NCBI GenBank assembly: GCA_045533955.1
Contig: JAZSIU010000069.1
Coordinates: forward strand, 1 to 64,000
Source of the DNA: HGM04593 sp045533955
GTDB lineage: Bacteria; Bacteroidota; Bacteroidia; Bacteroidales; Bacteroidaceae
Direction: 5' to 3'
Length of the DNA: 64,000 bases
Made by a program: the position numbers and the translations under genes. The notes beneath the pieces are model-generated. The model saw nothing but the letters and a program-made list of their open reading frames with translations, was not told where the DNA came from and searched no databases. This document shows, piece after piece, positions 20,001 to 27,806 of the stretch (positions are counted from its first letter, which is position 1; each line of letters starts with the position of its first letter).

Positions 20001-20366
20001 CGAGGATAATATGGTGATAATCTGCGCGTTTGATAATTCCGTTGCGCAGGGTGCCACCAGCTTGCGAGTAAGATGGGTGATGCTCCAAAATAGGAACATA
20101 ATACCTGCCGCACTCAGTATGGCCGACATAATATTAACCATAAAGGCTACCTTGTCGGGTGCCGCCAACGACGAAAATAGATTGGCCGTGAGCATAAAGA
20201 AAGGCGCACCAGGGGGGTGTCCTACCTCTAATTTGTTACCTGAGAGGATAAACTCGGGACAGTCCCAAAAACTTGCGGTGGGCTCCACTGTCAGGCAGTA
20301 TGTTACCGCTGCAATTAGGAATGTGAGCCATCCGAAAGTGTTGTTTAAGATTTTGTATCGCTTCAT
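17013..20366 (-). CDS. DUF2723 multi-pass membrane protein, putative protein O-glycosyltransferase
   Basis: A 1117-residue protein. About the first 370 residues and a later block (about 590-700) hold many hydrophobic helices. The first loop has SFWDCPEFILSGNKLEVGHP, with an Asp/Glu pair in the position expected for a GT-C type catalytic loop, followed by PPGAPFFML. A long soluble region follows, and the C-terminal 150 residues have TPR-like helices (ALNVLNLTERELP, YMALGLKDKAIETL). DUF2723 is shared with eukaryotic TMEM260, which O-mannosylates extracellular domains, so a protein-glycosylation role is plausible. In bacteria this is not proven. It heads a three-gene unit with a good promoter box upstream. 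Confidence 0.8.
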   Translation of the reverse strand: MKRYKILNNTFGWLTFLIAAVTYCLTVEPTASFWDCPEFILSGNKLEVGHPPGAPFFMLTANLFSSLAAPDKVAFMVNIMSAILSAAGIMFLFWSITHLTRKLVAPCATELSNAQIITILSSGLVGALAYTWSDTYWFSAVEGEVYGYSSLFTAVVFWLILKWEEQAEAPHSDRWLVLIAYLVGLSIGVHLLNLLCIPAIVLVVYFKKKPDANFKGALMALVVSAILVAAVLYGIVPGVVKVGGWFELLFVNTLGLPFNTGLITYLLLLFGMLIWGLVESERGGNRRNMAIAFVASVGLLGIPFYGYGTMSIVLGVVVLAALSYALFVKVKEKYLLSLRMLNTSLLCMLLIMLGYSSYAVIVIRSAANTPMDQNSPEDIFSLGAYLGREQYGDRPLFYGPAYSSEYNYIRSSNGYRAETVDGAPIYAPKEKASANEKDSYELLGHKFDVKYAQNMLFPRMYSKEHSAYGANRVNLYDDWVGGIKGKKISYRVGGETIEVIMPTQLENIKFFFNYQLNYMYWRYFLWNFAGRQNDLQGHGDIDKGNWITGISFIDNILVGNQENLPTVLKENKGHNVYFALPLILGIFGIIWQLRNKKSGIQQFWVVFFLFFMTGIAIVLYLNQTPLQPRERDYAYAGSFYAFAIWIGMGVAAITEYLRKNNAAVSAAVAIVCLLVPVQMVSQTWDDHNRSGRYACRDFGQNYLNSMPEENNPIIFTCGDNDTFPLWYSQEVEGVRTDSRVCNLSYLQTDWYIDQMRRPAYDSPSIPISWDRIDYAGNSNEAVQIVPEYKEKILSLYRQHPEESKKRWGENPFEIQNIMKYWVRSKNDAFHLIPTDTLYLKIDPEAVKRSGMLIPEEYVESMPEYMKIPLTGRERLYRHDLMLLEMIAGTNWERPLYMSMTVGKSNYLHTLSDFFVQEGLAYRITPFNWKELGYSNSEGSDEMFVADTERFYHNVMERFRYGGLKENPDYYVDETIQRMIYTHRRLLASLATQLCLEGKYEKALNVLNLTERELPTSLVRHEFFSGLDIGRTYMALGLKDKAIETLSSLADEQLEYLNWYASLEGNAFRRVFGNIRMNAVCLQHIVETLEKGGKDYHDLAVKYDKEFENTFNKIRAGK

Positions 20367-20439
20367 TTATTTTGAATAGTTTGTTTGCTTTTTGGCGCAG
20401 GGCCGCTCTCCTTTGGTGAAAAGAGTGCCCGTAAAACCG

Positions 20440-20449
20440 TGCAAAGTTA
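20440..20449 (-). promoter_or_regulatory. -7 box upstream of the DUF2723 gene
   Basis: Minus-strand TAACTTTGCA is a full match to TAnnTTYGCA, about 75 bases before the ATG at 20366. Confidence 0.6.
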
Positions 20450-20531
20450 GCTATTCGCAGGGAAATGAACAAGATATTAAACGAAAATAGTGTTAATAAT
20501 GTGGAAAATGGCCTTTCGGCCCCGCGTTCTC

Positions 20532-22766
20532 TTACAGCGGGTCAACGTCGTAGTACATTGTTATGCTTTTGTAGCGCTTGTCGGATAAAAGCTCTTGTTG
20601 TAGCGCGGCGAGCGCCTCGTTTATGCGGTACTGCGAGAGGTTGCTCTCGACCTTTAGCACAATCTTGCGTATATACTGCTGCTGCACGCGGGCCACGGGT
20701 GGAAGGTCGGGACCCAGCACGCGATGCTCGAAAATCTCGCGCATACGGCTGCCCATAAGCTCGGAAAATTCGTCCAACGTGCGGCAGTCGCGGTGCTTCA
20801 TATATACGTAAACCAACCGATGAAATGGGGGATAATGGAACAACATACGTTCGGACAATTGGCTGTCGTAGAATTGCGTGTAGTTGTTGCCGACGATAAG
20901 CGGGATTATGGGATTATCGGGCTGTCGCGTCTGAAGAAAGACCTTTCCCTGTCCGCTTCGGCGCCCTGCGCGTCCGGCAACCTGTGCCATCAGTTGAAAG
21001 GCTCGTTCCGAGGCGCGAAAATCGGGGTAGTTGAGCAGTGTGTCGGCATTCAGTATCCCGACCACCGAGACATTGTCAAAATCGAGCCCTTTGGACACCA
21101 TTTGCGTGCCGATGAGAATGTCGCTGCGCCCCTGCTGAAAGTCGTTTATTATGCTCTCGTAGGCGGTGCGTGTGCGTGTCGTGTCAAGGTCCATACGGGC
21201 GATGCGTGCCTCGGGGAATATTTTTTGCAGCTCGTCCTCAATTTTTTCGGTGCCGTAGCCGAGGCTCACAAAATTGCTCTCCTCGCAGTTGGGGCACATT
21301 TTGGGGGCGGGGATTGTGTAGCCGCAATAGTGGCAGGTGAGTTTAGCGCTGCTTTTGTGCAGGGTGAGGCTTACGTCGCAGTGCTTGCAGCGTGGCACCC
21401 AACCGCAGGTGCGACACTCGAGCAGGGGCGAGTAGCCGCGACGATTCTGGAACAGGATAATCTGACGGTGCTCTTTCAGTGCCTCGCTCATTGCCTCGAC
21501 CAAAGGGTCGGAGAAGAGGCCTGTCATCCTCTTGCGCCGCGCAAGGTCTTGAATGTCGATAACCTCTATCTGCGGCAGTTGCAGCGAGCGGTAGCGGCGG
21601 CTGAGGCTCACAAGGCCGTATTTTCCGGTTGTTGCATTGTAGAATGTGTCGATGGCGGGGGTTGCGGTACCCAATAGGGTCTTTGCGCCAAAGAGCGATG
21701 CAAGCACTATGGCTGCGTTGCGCGCATTGTAGCGCGGCGCGGGCTCTTGCTGCTTGTAGCTGTTCTCGTGCTCTTCGTCGACAATAATAAGGCCCAGCCG
21801 CTTGAACGGCAGAAAAACCGACGAACGCACCCCGAGGATAATGTCGTAGGGCTCGTCGCTCAACTGTTTTTTCCATATTTCGACACGCTCGGCGTCGGAG
21901 AATTTCGAGTGATAGAGGCCTATGCGGTTGCCGAACACTCGGCTGAGGCGCTCGGTAATCTGCTTTGTGAGGGCAATCTCGGGGAGCATATATAGTACCT
22001 GCTGGCCGCGCTCTATGGCCTGCTTTATAAGGTGAATATATACCTCGGTCTTTCCGGCCGACGTTACGCCGTGCAGCAGCGTAACATTTTTGCTGTTGAA
22101 ACTCTCGTTAATCTGTTCAAAAGCAGCTTGTTGCGCCTCGTTGAGGCTGTTCTCGGGGACAACCTCTCGATGCTCTTTGTCGAGGCGTCCAATCTCTACC
22201 TCGTAGCACTCGAAAATCCCTTTGTCGATGAGCTCTTTGCATATATTGGGGGCAACCTCGGCACGCTCAATGAGTGTGTGGCGTGCAATCTCGGTACCCT
22301 GTTCGCTTATTTGCAGATAGGTTGCCAGCAGACGCTTCTGTCGTGGGGCGCGCGAGAGTGTCTGACTGATGAGATTCAGCGCTGTGGGGTTTTTGTAGCG
22401 CTCGGCGAGGCGTATGCGCTGCTCGGTCTTTGGCTTAAACTCTCCTTTGAGCCCCTGTGGCACGGCTGCCTTGAAAATCTCGCCCATCGAGCACAGATAG
22501 TAGCGTGCAATCCACTCCCACAGCTTGGTCTGTGTGGGAAGCACGATGGGTGTCTCGTCAAGAAGTTCGTCTATGGGGCGCACGCTGTATGCGGTGGGTG
22601 CCTCGTCGTGCAGACGTGCCACAAGCGCCGTGTAGTGCTTGCTCTTGCCCAGCGGGACACTTACGCGGCTGCCCACGACAATGCGCTCCCTGTGCTCGGG
22701 GGCGATACCGTAGGTAAAGGTCGAGGCCAATGGCAGCGGTAGTATAACGTCGGCAAAAAGGGGCAT
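20532..22766 (-). CDS. priA: Primosomal protein N' (replication restart helicase)
   Basis: A 744-residue superfamily 2 helicase that reloads the replisome at stalled forks. The N-terminal DNA-binding domain is followed by the P-loop GVTSAGKTEVYIHL, the DEEH box, and eight zinc-binding cysteines in two clusters (CRTCGWVPRCKHC and CHYCGYTIPAPKMCPNC). Later helicase motifs are IGTQMVSKGLDF and QVAGRAGRR. All expected elements are present. It follows the MscS-type channel gene after 15 bases, so the two are probably co-transcribed. Confidence 0.96.
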   Translation of the reverse strand: MPLFADVILPLPLASTFTYGIAPEHRERIVVGSRVSVPLGKSKHYTALVARLHDEAPTAYSVRPIDELLDETPIVLPTQTKLWEWIARYYLCSMGEIFKAAVPQGLKGEFKPKTEQRIRLAERYKNPTALNLISQTLSRAPRQKRLLATYLQISEQGTEIARHTLIERAEVAPNICKELIDKGIFECYEVEIGRLDKEHREVVPENSLNEAQQAAFEQINESFNSKNVTLLHGVTSAGKTEVYIHLIKQAIERGQQVLYMLPEIALTKQITERLSRVFGNRIGLYHSKFSDAERVEIWKKQLSDEPYDIILGVRSSVFLPFKRLGLIIVDEEHENSYKQQEPAPRYNARNAAIVLASLFGAKTLLGTATPAIDTFYNATTGKYGLVSLSRRYRSLQLPQIEVIDIQDLARRKRMTGLFSDPLVEAMSEALKEHRQIILFQNRRGYSPLLECRTCGWVPRCKHCDVSLTLHKSSAKLTCHYCGYTIPAPKMCPNCEESNFVSLGYGTEKIEDELQKIFPEARIARMDLDTTRTRTAYESIINDFQQGRSDILIGTQMVSKGLDFDNVSVVGILNADTLLNYPDFRASERAFQLMAQVAGRAGRRSGQGKVFLQTRQPDNPIIPLIVGNNYTQFYDSQLSERMLFHYPPFHRLVYVYMKHRDCRTLDEFSELMGSRMREIFEHRVLGPDLPPVARVQQQYIRKIVLKVESNLSQYRINEALAALQQELLSDKRYKSITMYYDVDPL

Positions 22767-22781
22767 ACTCTTTCTCTTTTT

Positions 22782-23978
22782 TTAGAACAGATGGCGGGGG
22801 ATGCGCCCTGCGTTGTTGTTAAAATCGTTGCCCGAGGGCGATTGGAACGACCTCAGAGCAAATTCGGGGAGGATGGCATAAACATACTCGAAAATCTCGG
22901 CCTGAAAATGCTCATAGTCGGCCCACGCTGTGCCATAGTAGAAGAAATAGAGCTCCAAAGGCACTCCCTGTGCCGTTGGCTGAAGTTGTCGCACCAGCAT
23001 AAACATCTCGGGGTGAACGTCGCTTCGGCCCCTTAGATAATCCTCGAGATAATTGCGGAAGATGGTCAGATTCACCCTTTGCCCGCTGTAATTCTCATCG
23101 ACAAAGCCCTTTTGTGCAAGCTCGCCAACCTCGTCCTTGTTGCAGAATCTGATGCTGTTAATGTCTATGAAAATGGAGCGTTTGACGCGTCGGCCGCCGC
23201 TGTCGAACATTCCCCGCCAATTTTGGAACGATTCGCTGACAAGCGCGTATGGGGGCACCGTTATTATGGTCTTATCCCAATTTTGTATCTTGACGGTGGT
23301 CAGCGACACGTCGATAACAAAGCCGTCGGCGCCATATTTTGGCATTGCAATCCAATCGCCGGGACGCAGCATATCATTGGCCGATAGCTGTACGCCCGCC
23401 ACAAGTCCCATAATACTATCCTTGAAGACCAGCATAAGCACTGCCGCCGATGCGCCGAGGCCTGCCAGAATCTTCACCGGGTCGCGGTCTATGAGTGTGC
23501 TCATTATGATTATTGCGCCTATGCATATTGCGGCAATCTTCAGCATCTGAAAAACACCCTTAAGTGTGTGGTTACGTGTCTTCTCAGACTTATTGGATAG
23601 TATGTATAGTGCCGATAGGATGGAGCAGATGAGTTTTATTCCCACCACCGTGATATACACCCAGCACACTTTCATCATAAATGTGTAGAGTGTGCTGCCA
23701 TCGTTCAGAATAAATGGCATAAGCGCTGTTACAATAACCGCTGGGACAAGGTTGCAGCAGTTTTTTATTACACTGTTGTTTAAAAGTATGTCGTCCCAAG
23801 TGTTGTTGGTTTTTTTTGTCAGCGTGCCTACGAGCGGGATAATTATCTTGTGGCAAATGACACCACAGATATAAAAAAGCAATATAACGGCGATGGTGAT
23901 TATAATCCATCGCAATGCAGGCGTATTTTCGGGTCGGGCGCCGAGGCGCAGCAACAGCGAGGTAAGCTCATTCTCCAT
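22782..23978 (-). CDS. Mechanosensitive ion channel, MscS family
   Basis: A 398-residue inner-membrane protein. It has five hydrophobic segments in the first 190 residues. The pore-lining segment runs through GLGASAAVLMLVFKDSIMGLVAG, followed by the beta domain with MLRPGDWIAMPKYGADGFV and SLTTVKIQNWDKTIITVP, the classical MscS-like cytoplasmic fold. The larger size and the extra N-terminal helices resemble the MscM/YbdG subgroup. It releases solutes on osmotic downshock. It lies upstream of priA, and a possible terminator/antiterminator arrangement sits 155 bases before its start. Confidence 0.9.
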   Translation of the reverse strand: MENELTSLLLRLGARPENTPALRWIIITIAVILLFYICGVICHKIIIPLVGTLTKKTNNTWDDILLNNSVIKNCCNLVPAVIVTALMPFILNDGSTLYTFMMKVCWVYITVVGIKLICSILSALYILSNKSEKTRNHTLKGVFQMLKIAAICIGAIIIMSTLIDRDPVKILAGLGASAAVLMLVFKDSIMGLVAGVQLSANDMLRPGDWIAMPKYGADGFVIDVSLTTVKIQNWDKTIITVPPYALVSESFQNWRGMFDSGGRRVKRSIFIDINSIRFCNKDEVGELAQKGFVDENYSGQRVNLTIFRNYLEDYLRGRSDVHPEMFMLVRQLQPTAQGVPLELYFFYYGTAWADYEHFQAEIFEYVYAILPEFALRSFQSPSGNDFNNNAGRIPRHLF

Positions 23979-24132
23979 TATTGTAATTTATATTATTGTA
24001 AAGAGACTAAAAACTGTCCCATTTGAAACTTTTTGAATTTATCTCCTTTAGATTCTTTTAGCTGTCTTTTAAGGCGCGTAGATGAGACTATGCAGCCGCA
24101 ATGAAGAGTAAAACTGAATATCCGTAAAAATA

Positions 24133-24197
24133 AACAGCCTCTTATATCGCTTAACAAAAGGCTGTGCCAAAATATTTATTTTGAGACAGCCTTTTGT
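24133..24197 (-). terminator. Hairpin after the beta-barrel gene, with a competing fold
   Basis: Perfect 12-bp arms (24186-24197 and 24154-24165, AAAAGGCTGT/ACAGCCTTTT) with further pairing in the loop (CAAAATA/TATTTTG). It lies 52 bases past the stop of the 24250-24855 gene. A third segment at 24133-24140 can pair with the downstream arm instead, giving an alternative hairpin before the MscS-type gene. The motif also resembles the terminal repeats of some Bacteroidota insertion sequences, so an IS scar is another reading. Confidence 0.5.
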
Positions 24198-24249
24198 GCT
24201 ATTTTATTGATAGGACAGACACTCTATTGTCGTCAGTGGGCACTGTTCC

Positions 24250-24855
24250 TTAGAACAGATAAGCCACAGAAACCTGCCACGTGTTGGTCTTGGATTTTGT
24301 CATAACATTCCAAGCGCCGCCTACAAGCTCCGAGTATTCGCTTGTATTACCCATTGCAATGTTGTAGTTGACGTGTGCCTGTACGTGTCCGAAAAGCACA
24401 GCACCTGCACCTACGTTTAGGCTCAGTTGGCTCTTTTTGTACTCGAAGCGGACTGCTTTCATCCAATCCTTCTCGGCGTCGCCCAGTGTGAATCCAAACT
24501 GCGGGCCCACTGCAATAAAAGGAACTACAATCTTGCTCACTACGGGCAGGCCGAGGTCGTAGCGCAGATATACGGGAATCTCGATGCTCTGTTTCTTTAT
24601 CTTGTCGCCGCCAATCTCGGCACCGCTCTGCGAGTAGAGAATATCACCCTCGAGACCGAGGCCCACAATGGGGAGTGTGAATTTTGCCATTGCTCCGGCA
24701 AAGAATCCTGTGTAACCGTCCGAACTCACTCCTTTAATGTCGCTGGGGCTGCCAACGAGGTTCGTACCGGCCTTAATACCAAATTTCAATTGTGCATTTG
24801 CGGGGATAGCCACCAAAAGGCAAAGTGCAAAGATAAATCCAAAAATCTTTTTCAT
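24250..24855 (-). CDS. Small outer-membrane beta-barrel protein (PorT-like family)
   Basis: A 201-residue protein with a clear signal peptide (FALCLLVAIPANA). Alternating hydrophobic/polar strands follow (KFGIKAGTNLVG, GLGLEGDILYSQSG, PVYLRYDLGLP, QVSVAYLF), ending in an aromatic Phe as many outer-membrane barrels do. It fits the outer-membrane beta-barrel family (porin family/PorT domain) widespread in Bacteroidota. Length predicts about eight strands. The function is unknown. Despite the family name, nothing shows that it is the type IX PorT protein, though it lies next to that operon. An unusual inverted repeat overlaps its promoter. Confidence 0.75.
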   Translation of the reverse strand: MKKIFGFIFALCLLVAIPANAQLKFGIKAGTNLVGSPSDIKGVSSDGYTGFFAGAMAKFTLPIVGLGLEGDILYSQSGAEIGGDKIKKQSIEIPVYLRYDLGLPVVSKIVVPFIAVGPQFGFTLGDAEKDWMKAVRFEYKKSQLSLNVGAGAVLFGHVQAHVNYNIAMGNTSEYSELVGGAWNVMTKSKTNTWQVSVAYLF

Positions 24856-24909
24856 TGTCAGTGTGTTTAATGGTTAATTATTACAAAAACAGACGCTCGG
24901 CATAATAAG

Positions 24910-24955
24910 TTTGCGCAAAACAACTGCTTTCGTTACGTTGTTTTGCGCAAATATA
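24910..24955 (-). promoter_or_regulatory. Promoter with overlapping 15-bp inverted repeat
   Basis: The minus-strand -7 box TATATTTGCG (24946-24955) is a full consensus match about 90 bases before the ATG at 24855. Perfect inverted arms GTTGTTTTGCGCAAA (24937-24951) and its complement (24910-24924) with a 12-base spacer cover the box and the likely transcription start. It could be an operator for a dimeric repressor or a stem-loop at the 5' end of the mRNA. Confidence 0.6.
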
Positions 24956-25101
24956 GTTTATTTTATTAGAAGCTGTCTAAATTTATATAAAAAATATTAT
25001 TGCGAATTTTGTATGTTTTTTATAAATGCTTTGTTTCTGCTTCCCGGCTTTTATTGTCGATTGCATATGAAAAAGTCCGATGAAAAGGTGGCTTTTTGCA
25101 A

Positions 25102-26172
25102 TTATCGGCGCTGACGGCGTACGGATATTGTGCTGCCCTTGCTCTTCGACGAGCCGCCCGAGTTTTTCTTCTTGCTTGCCGATTGCTGCTTTTTGCGTGC
25201 GGCACGTGCCATCTTCTTCTCCTCTTTTGCTTTTTGTTTGGCGTCGGTTGCCACGGAGTCGGTGGCAGCAACGGCTGTCGTGTCGACTGCGGGACGGGGG
25301 AGCTCCCACAGAGTGCCTTGAACATCGGTCAGTTGTTTCTCAATCTTCTGCTGTTCCTTTTTTATAGCGGTGCTGTCCTTGCAGTATTGTGAAATTGCCA
25401 GATTGCGCAGGTTGACGGTCTTGTAAATATCGCCTTCGTAGCAGTGCTTGCTGAAATAGTCGTCAAAGGTCATTGTCGATACGTTGTTGTAACTGCTCGA
25501 CATTACTGTCTGCTGTGTCAGCAGCGGGGCAATCTCGTCGTATTTCAACCAGAACATCGGGTACTTAATCGTCTCGCCGCCATACTCCCCGGCACTGTGC
25601 ATAACAGGACAGATGGCCGTTACACGCTGATTGAAGGTGGCTGTGCGCTGGTCGTAGTAGTAGCTCTCTTTAATATAATAGCTCAGCACCACGTTGCTTG
25701 GAACGTCGGCGGGGTTTACGACGATTGTGCTGTCGGCTCCCTGAAATTCGTGTACAATGGCGTAGTGCTCGAGCAATTCACGTACGTTGACGATATTCTC
25801 GGGCGAGAAATTCTCGTATCCGTCGAGGTTATACTCGTAGGCGCTTATCGAGCCTGCAATAAGGTGGCGGAAGAGGAATGTGAACAGATTGACGCTGTTG
25901 CCGATGGGTTGCACGGGGTAGTAGAGCGAGGCGTTTTTCTCTTTCTCGAGGTCGAGTGTGCGGTAAATGTCGCGCTTCCACACAACCTCGGTGGGGGTGG
26001 TTGTTGTGGGATATTGGCTCTTGGCCCTTTGGCTCAGTGGTACCTCGTATGTTGCTGCCGTTGTTGCACCGCTTTTCTTTTGCTCTTTTTTGCGGGCAGG
26101 AGGCTGCGCAACGGCATATTGTCCTATCAGAAGCACTGCGAAGAGTACAAGTATTTTGTTCATCTGTCTCAT
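25102..26172 (-). CDS. gldN: Type IX secretion component PorN/GldN
   Basis: A 356-residue exported protein with signal peptide (ILVLFAVLLIGQYAVAQ). An ATG three codons later is an alternative start. The GldN core (about 60-300) contains VVWKRDIYRTLDLEKEKNASLYYP, cited by its start at residue about 62, and YPMFWLKYDEIAPLL. PorN binds PorK and forms the periplasmic ring beneath the outer membrane that connects to PorM. The last 45 or so residues are a Lys/Arg/Ser-rich tail (KQKAKEEKKMARAARKKQQ), longer and more basic than I would expect and possibly disordered. It is the last gene of the porPKLMN unit, 32 bases after gldM. Confidence 0.92.
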   Translation of the reverse strand: MRQMNKILVLFAVLLIGQYAVAQPPARKKEQKKSGATTAATYEVPLSQRAKSQYPTTTTPTEVVWKRDIYRTLDLEKEKNASLYYPVQPIGNSVNLFTFLFRHLIAGSISAYEYNLDGYENFSPENIVNVRELLEHYAIVHEFQGADSTIVVNPADVPSNVVLSYYIKESYYYDQRTATFNQRVTAICPVMHSAGEYGGETIKYPMFWLKYDEIAPLLTQQTVMSSSYNNVSTMTFDDYFSKHCYEGDIYKTVNLRNLAISQYCKDSTAIKKEQQKIEKQLTDVQGTLWELPRPAVDTTAVAATDSVATDAKQKAKEEKKMARAARKKQQSASKKKNSGGSSKSKGSTISVRRQRR

Positions 26173-26204
26173 AGTATCTGTTTGTTATGCTTTTCGCTTG
26201 TTTA

Positions 26205-27782
26205 TCAGTTTATTATAACTTCGAGGGGTGTTGTAAGCTGTCGCTCGACATTGTCGGGGCCTATTGCTTTTACGTTTGTTATGTAGAATCGCTTGCCACG
26301 TTGCAGGCTGCGGAATATCTCTTTCTGTGCAGCCGAGAATAGTGCTCCGTCCGATTTTCGGGGTACGGCGTTGCCCATATTGTCGAAGAAGAGTACGTCG
26401 AACGAGAGTACCTTGAAGCTGATGTTCAACAGCCCGTCGTCGATGGCTGCTATAATGCCTTTTGTGTTCAGCAGTGTCTGCTTGCTGAAGGGCTTTCCGC
26501 CGCGGTAGCGCTGTGTGTTGCCGTCCTTGTCTTTAAACTCGATGAGCGGCGTGGGGTCGGGCAGCTGACGCACGCGGAAGGCATATTGTCCCATACTCAG
26601 GCGGCGTCCCTCTTCGTTTGTTGCCGTTACCTCAATCTTAAGTTCCTCGCCAATCTGTGTGGGCACTACAATGTATCCGCCCTTGCCGTCGCTCTTTATT
26701 GTGCCTTTTCCGGCGGCGATGCTCGCTGCGATGCGGTTGGCAGGTACTCCGGGTACCGAGATGCTCACGGGGTTGTCGAATCCTGCGTATAGTACGTTCA
26801 TAAGCGATGCGCTCACTGTTGCCGTGGGCTCGACTACGGTGTATTCCTGTGAAAAATCGTAGCGTGTCGATGCTCCCGAACCGTCGTTCACCAGCATATA
26901 TCCGTCGAGGGTGTAGTCGCCTGTCTTGTTGCACGCAAGCGAGTAGTTGCCATTCTCGGTCTCGAGCAGCTGCTCGTCGATGTAAATTTCGGGGCGCTGT
27001 GTCGAATCGACGGCTGCCAATATAATCTGTGCGCTAAATTCGCTGCCGCGCACTACGTTGCGCGAGTTTGGAATGACAAGGGCGCGAATTTGGTTCACGC
27101 GCACGTCGCCAACGTCGATGTTGCGTGCAAGCGTGTGCAGCACCTCGCCCTCGGCGTAACGTACGTCGTTCTGTAACTTCGTCAAGAGGGTGATTGCGGC
27201 AATTGCGGGCATATTCTCGAAATGATACTCCTGCCAATTTTTCATCAGTGAGATATTTTTGCGGGGTACCTCGGTGCTAAAATTGTCGCGGATAATCTGC
27301 TGCTGTGTCGAGTCGGTTATCATCGTGAGGATGCTCTCGCGGTAGTTGGTTATTGCGTCGTATAGCTGACGACCCTTGCCGCTTCCGGGAGCGAGCATCA
27401 CGTAGGTCGATGCTTCGAGATTTTCGCGGTTCTGAAGCTCGCGGTAGTCGCCCTCGGCTCCGTCGGCTTCTTGGGCGATGCGTATCTTCAGTGTCTCGGC
27501 AAGGTTGTACAGCGAGTCGGACATTGAGCGCACGCTCTGTGCGCGGGTGTACCACTCGCGCACCTTCTCGGGGTTCTGTGCCATCGACTGCTCGAAATTG
27601 TCGTACATTGCCTCGTTCTGTGCCGTTGCGTTGACGGTACTGCGCGAGAGGCTCTCATCGACAAGAGTAAAGCCGTTGAGCACGTCCGACGACACATTCA
27701 TTGCGAGCATTGCCATCAGAAGCACGTACATCAGATTTATCATCTTCTGACGCGGCGTTACTTTATTCTTCTTGATTTTCAT
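26205..27782 (-). CDS. gldM: Type IX secretion/gliding protein PorM/GldM
   Basis: A 525-residue inner-membrane protein with one N-terminal helix (MINLMYVLLMAMLAMNVSSD) and a long periplasmic part made of four domains in solved homologues. With GldL it forms the proton-driven motor, and its periplasmic arm reaches PorK/N. The motif KVTPRQKMINLMYVLLMAML is the family hallmark. The first periplasmic stretch is helical (30-220); the remainder is beta-rich (AGFDNPVSISVPGVPANRIA). It is 24 bases after gldL. All expected parts are present. Confidence 0.95.
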   Translation of the reverse strand: MKIKKNKVTPRQKMINLMYVLLMAMLAMNVSSDVLNGFTLVDESLSRSTVNATAQNEAMYDNFEQSMAQNPEKVREWYTRAQSVRSMSDSLYNLAETLKIRIAQEADGAEGDYRELQNRENLEASTYVMLAPGSGKGRQLYDAITNYRESILTMITDSTQQQIIRDNFSTEVPRKNISLMKNWQEYHFENMPAIAAITLLTKLQNDVRYAEGEVLHTLARNIDVGDVRVNQIRALVIPNSRNVVRGSEFSAQIILAAVDSTQRPEIYIDEQLLETENGNYSLACNKTGDYTLDGYMLVNDGSGASTRYDFSQEYTVVEPTATVSASLMNVLYAGFDNPVSISVPGVPANRIAASIAAGKGTIKSDGKGGYIVVPTQIGEELKIEVTATNEEGRRLSMGQYAFRVRQLPDPTPLIEFKDKDGNTQRYRGGKPFSKQTLLNTKGIIAAIDDGLLNISFKVLSFDVLFFDNMGNAVPRKSDGALFSAAQKEIFRSLQRGKRFYITNVKAIGPDNVERQLTTPLEVIIN

Positions 27783-27806
27783 TGTGGCTGCTTTGTGTGT
27801 CGTTTG

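Noticed and set aside
24911..25114. 67-codon frame between the beta-barrel gene and gldN
   Set aside because: It starts inside the promoter palindrome and runs into the end of gldN on the other strand. Composition is Phe/Cys-rich and no domain is seen.
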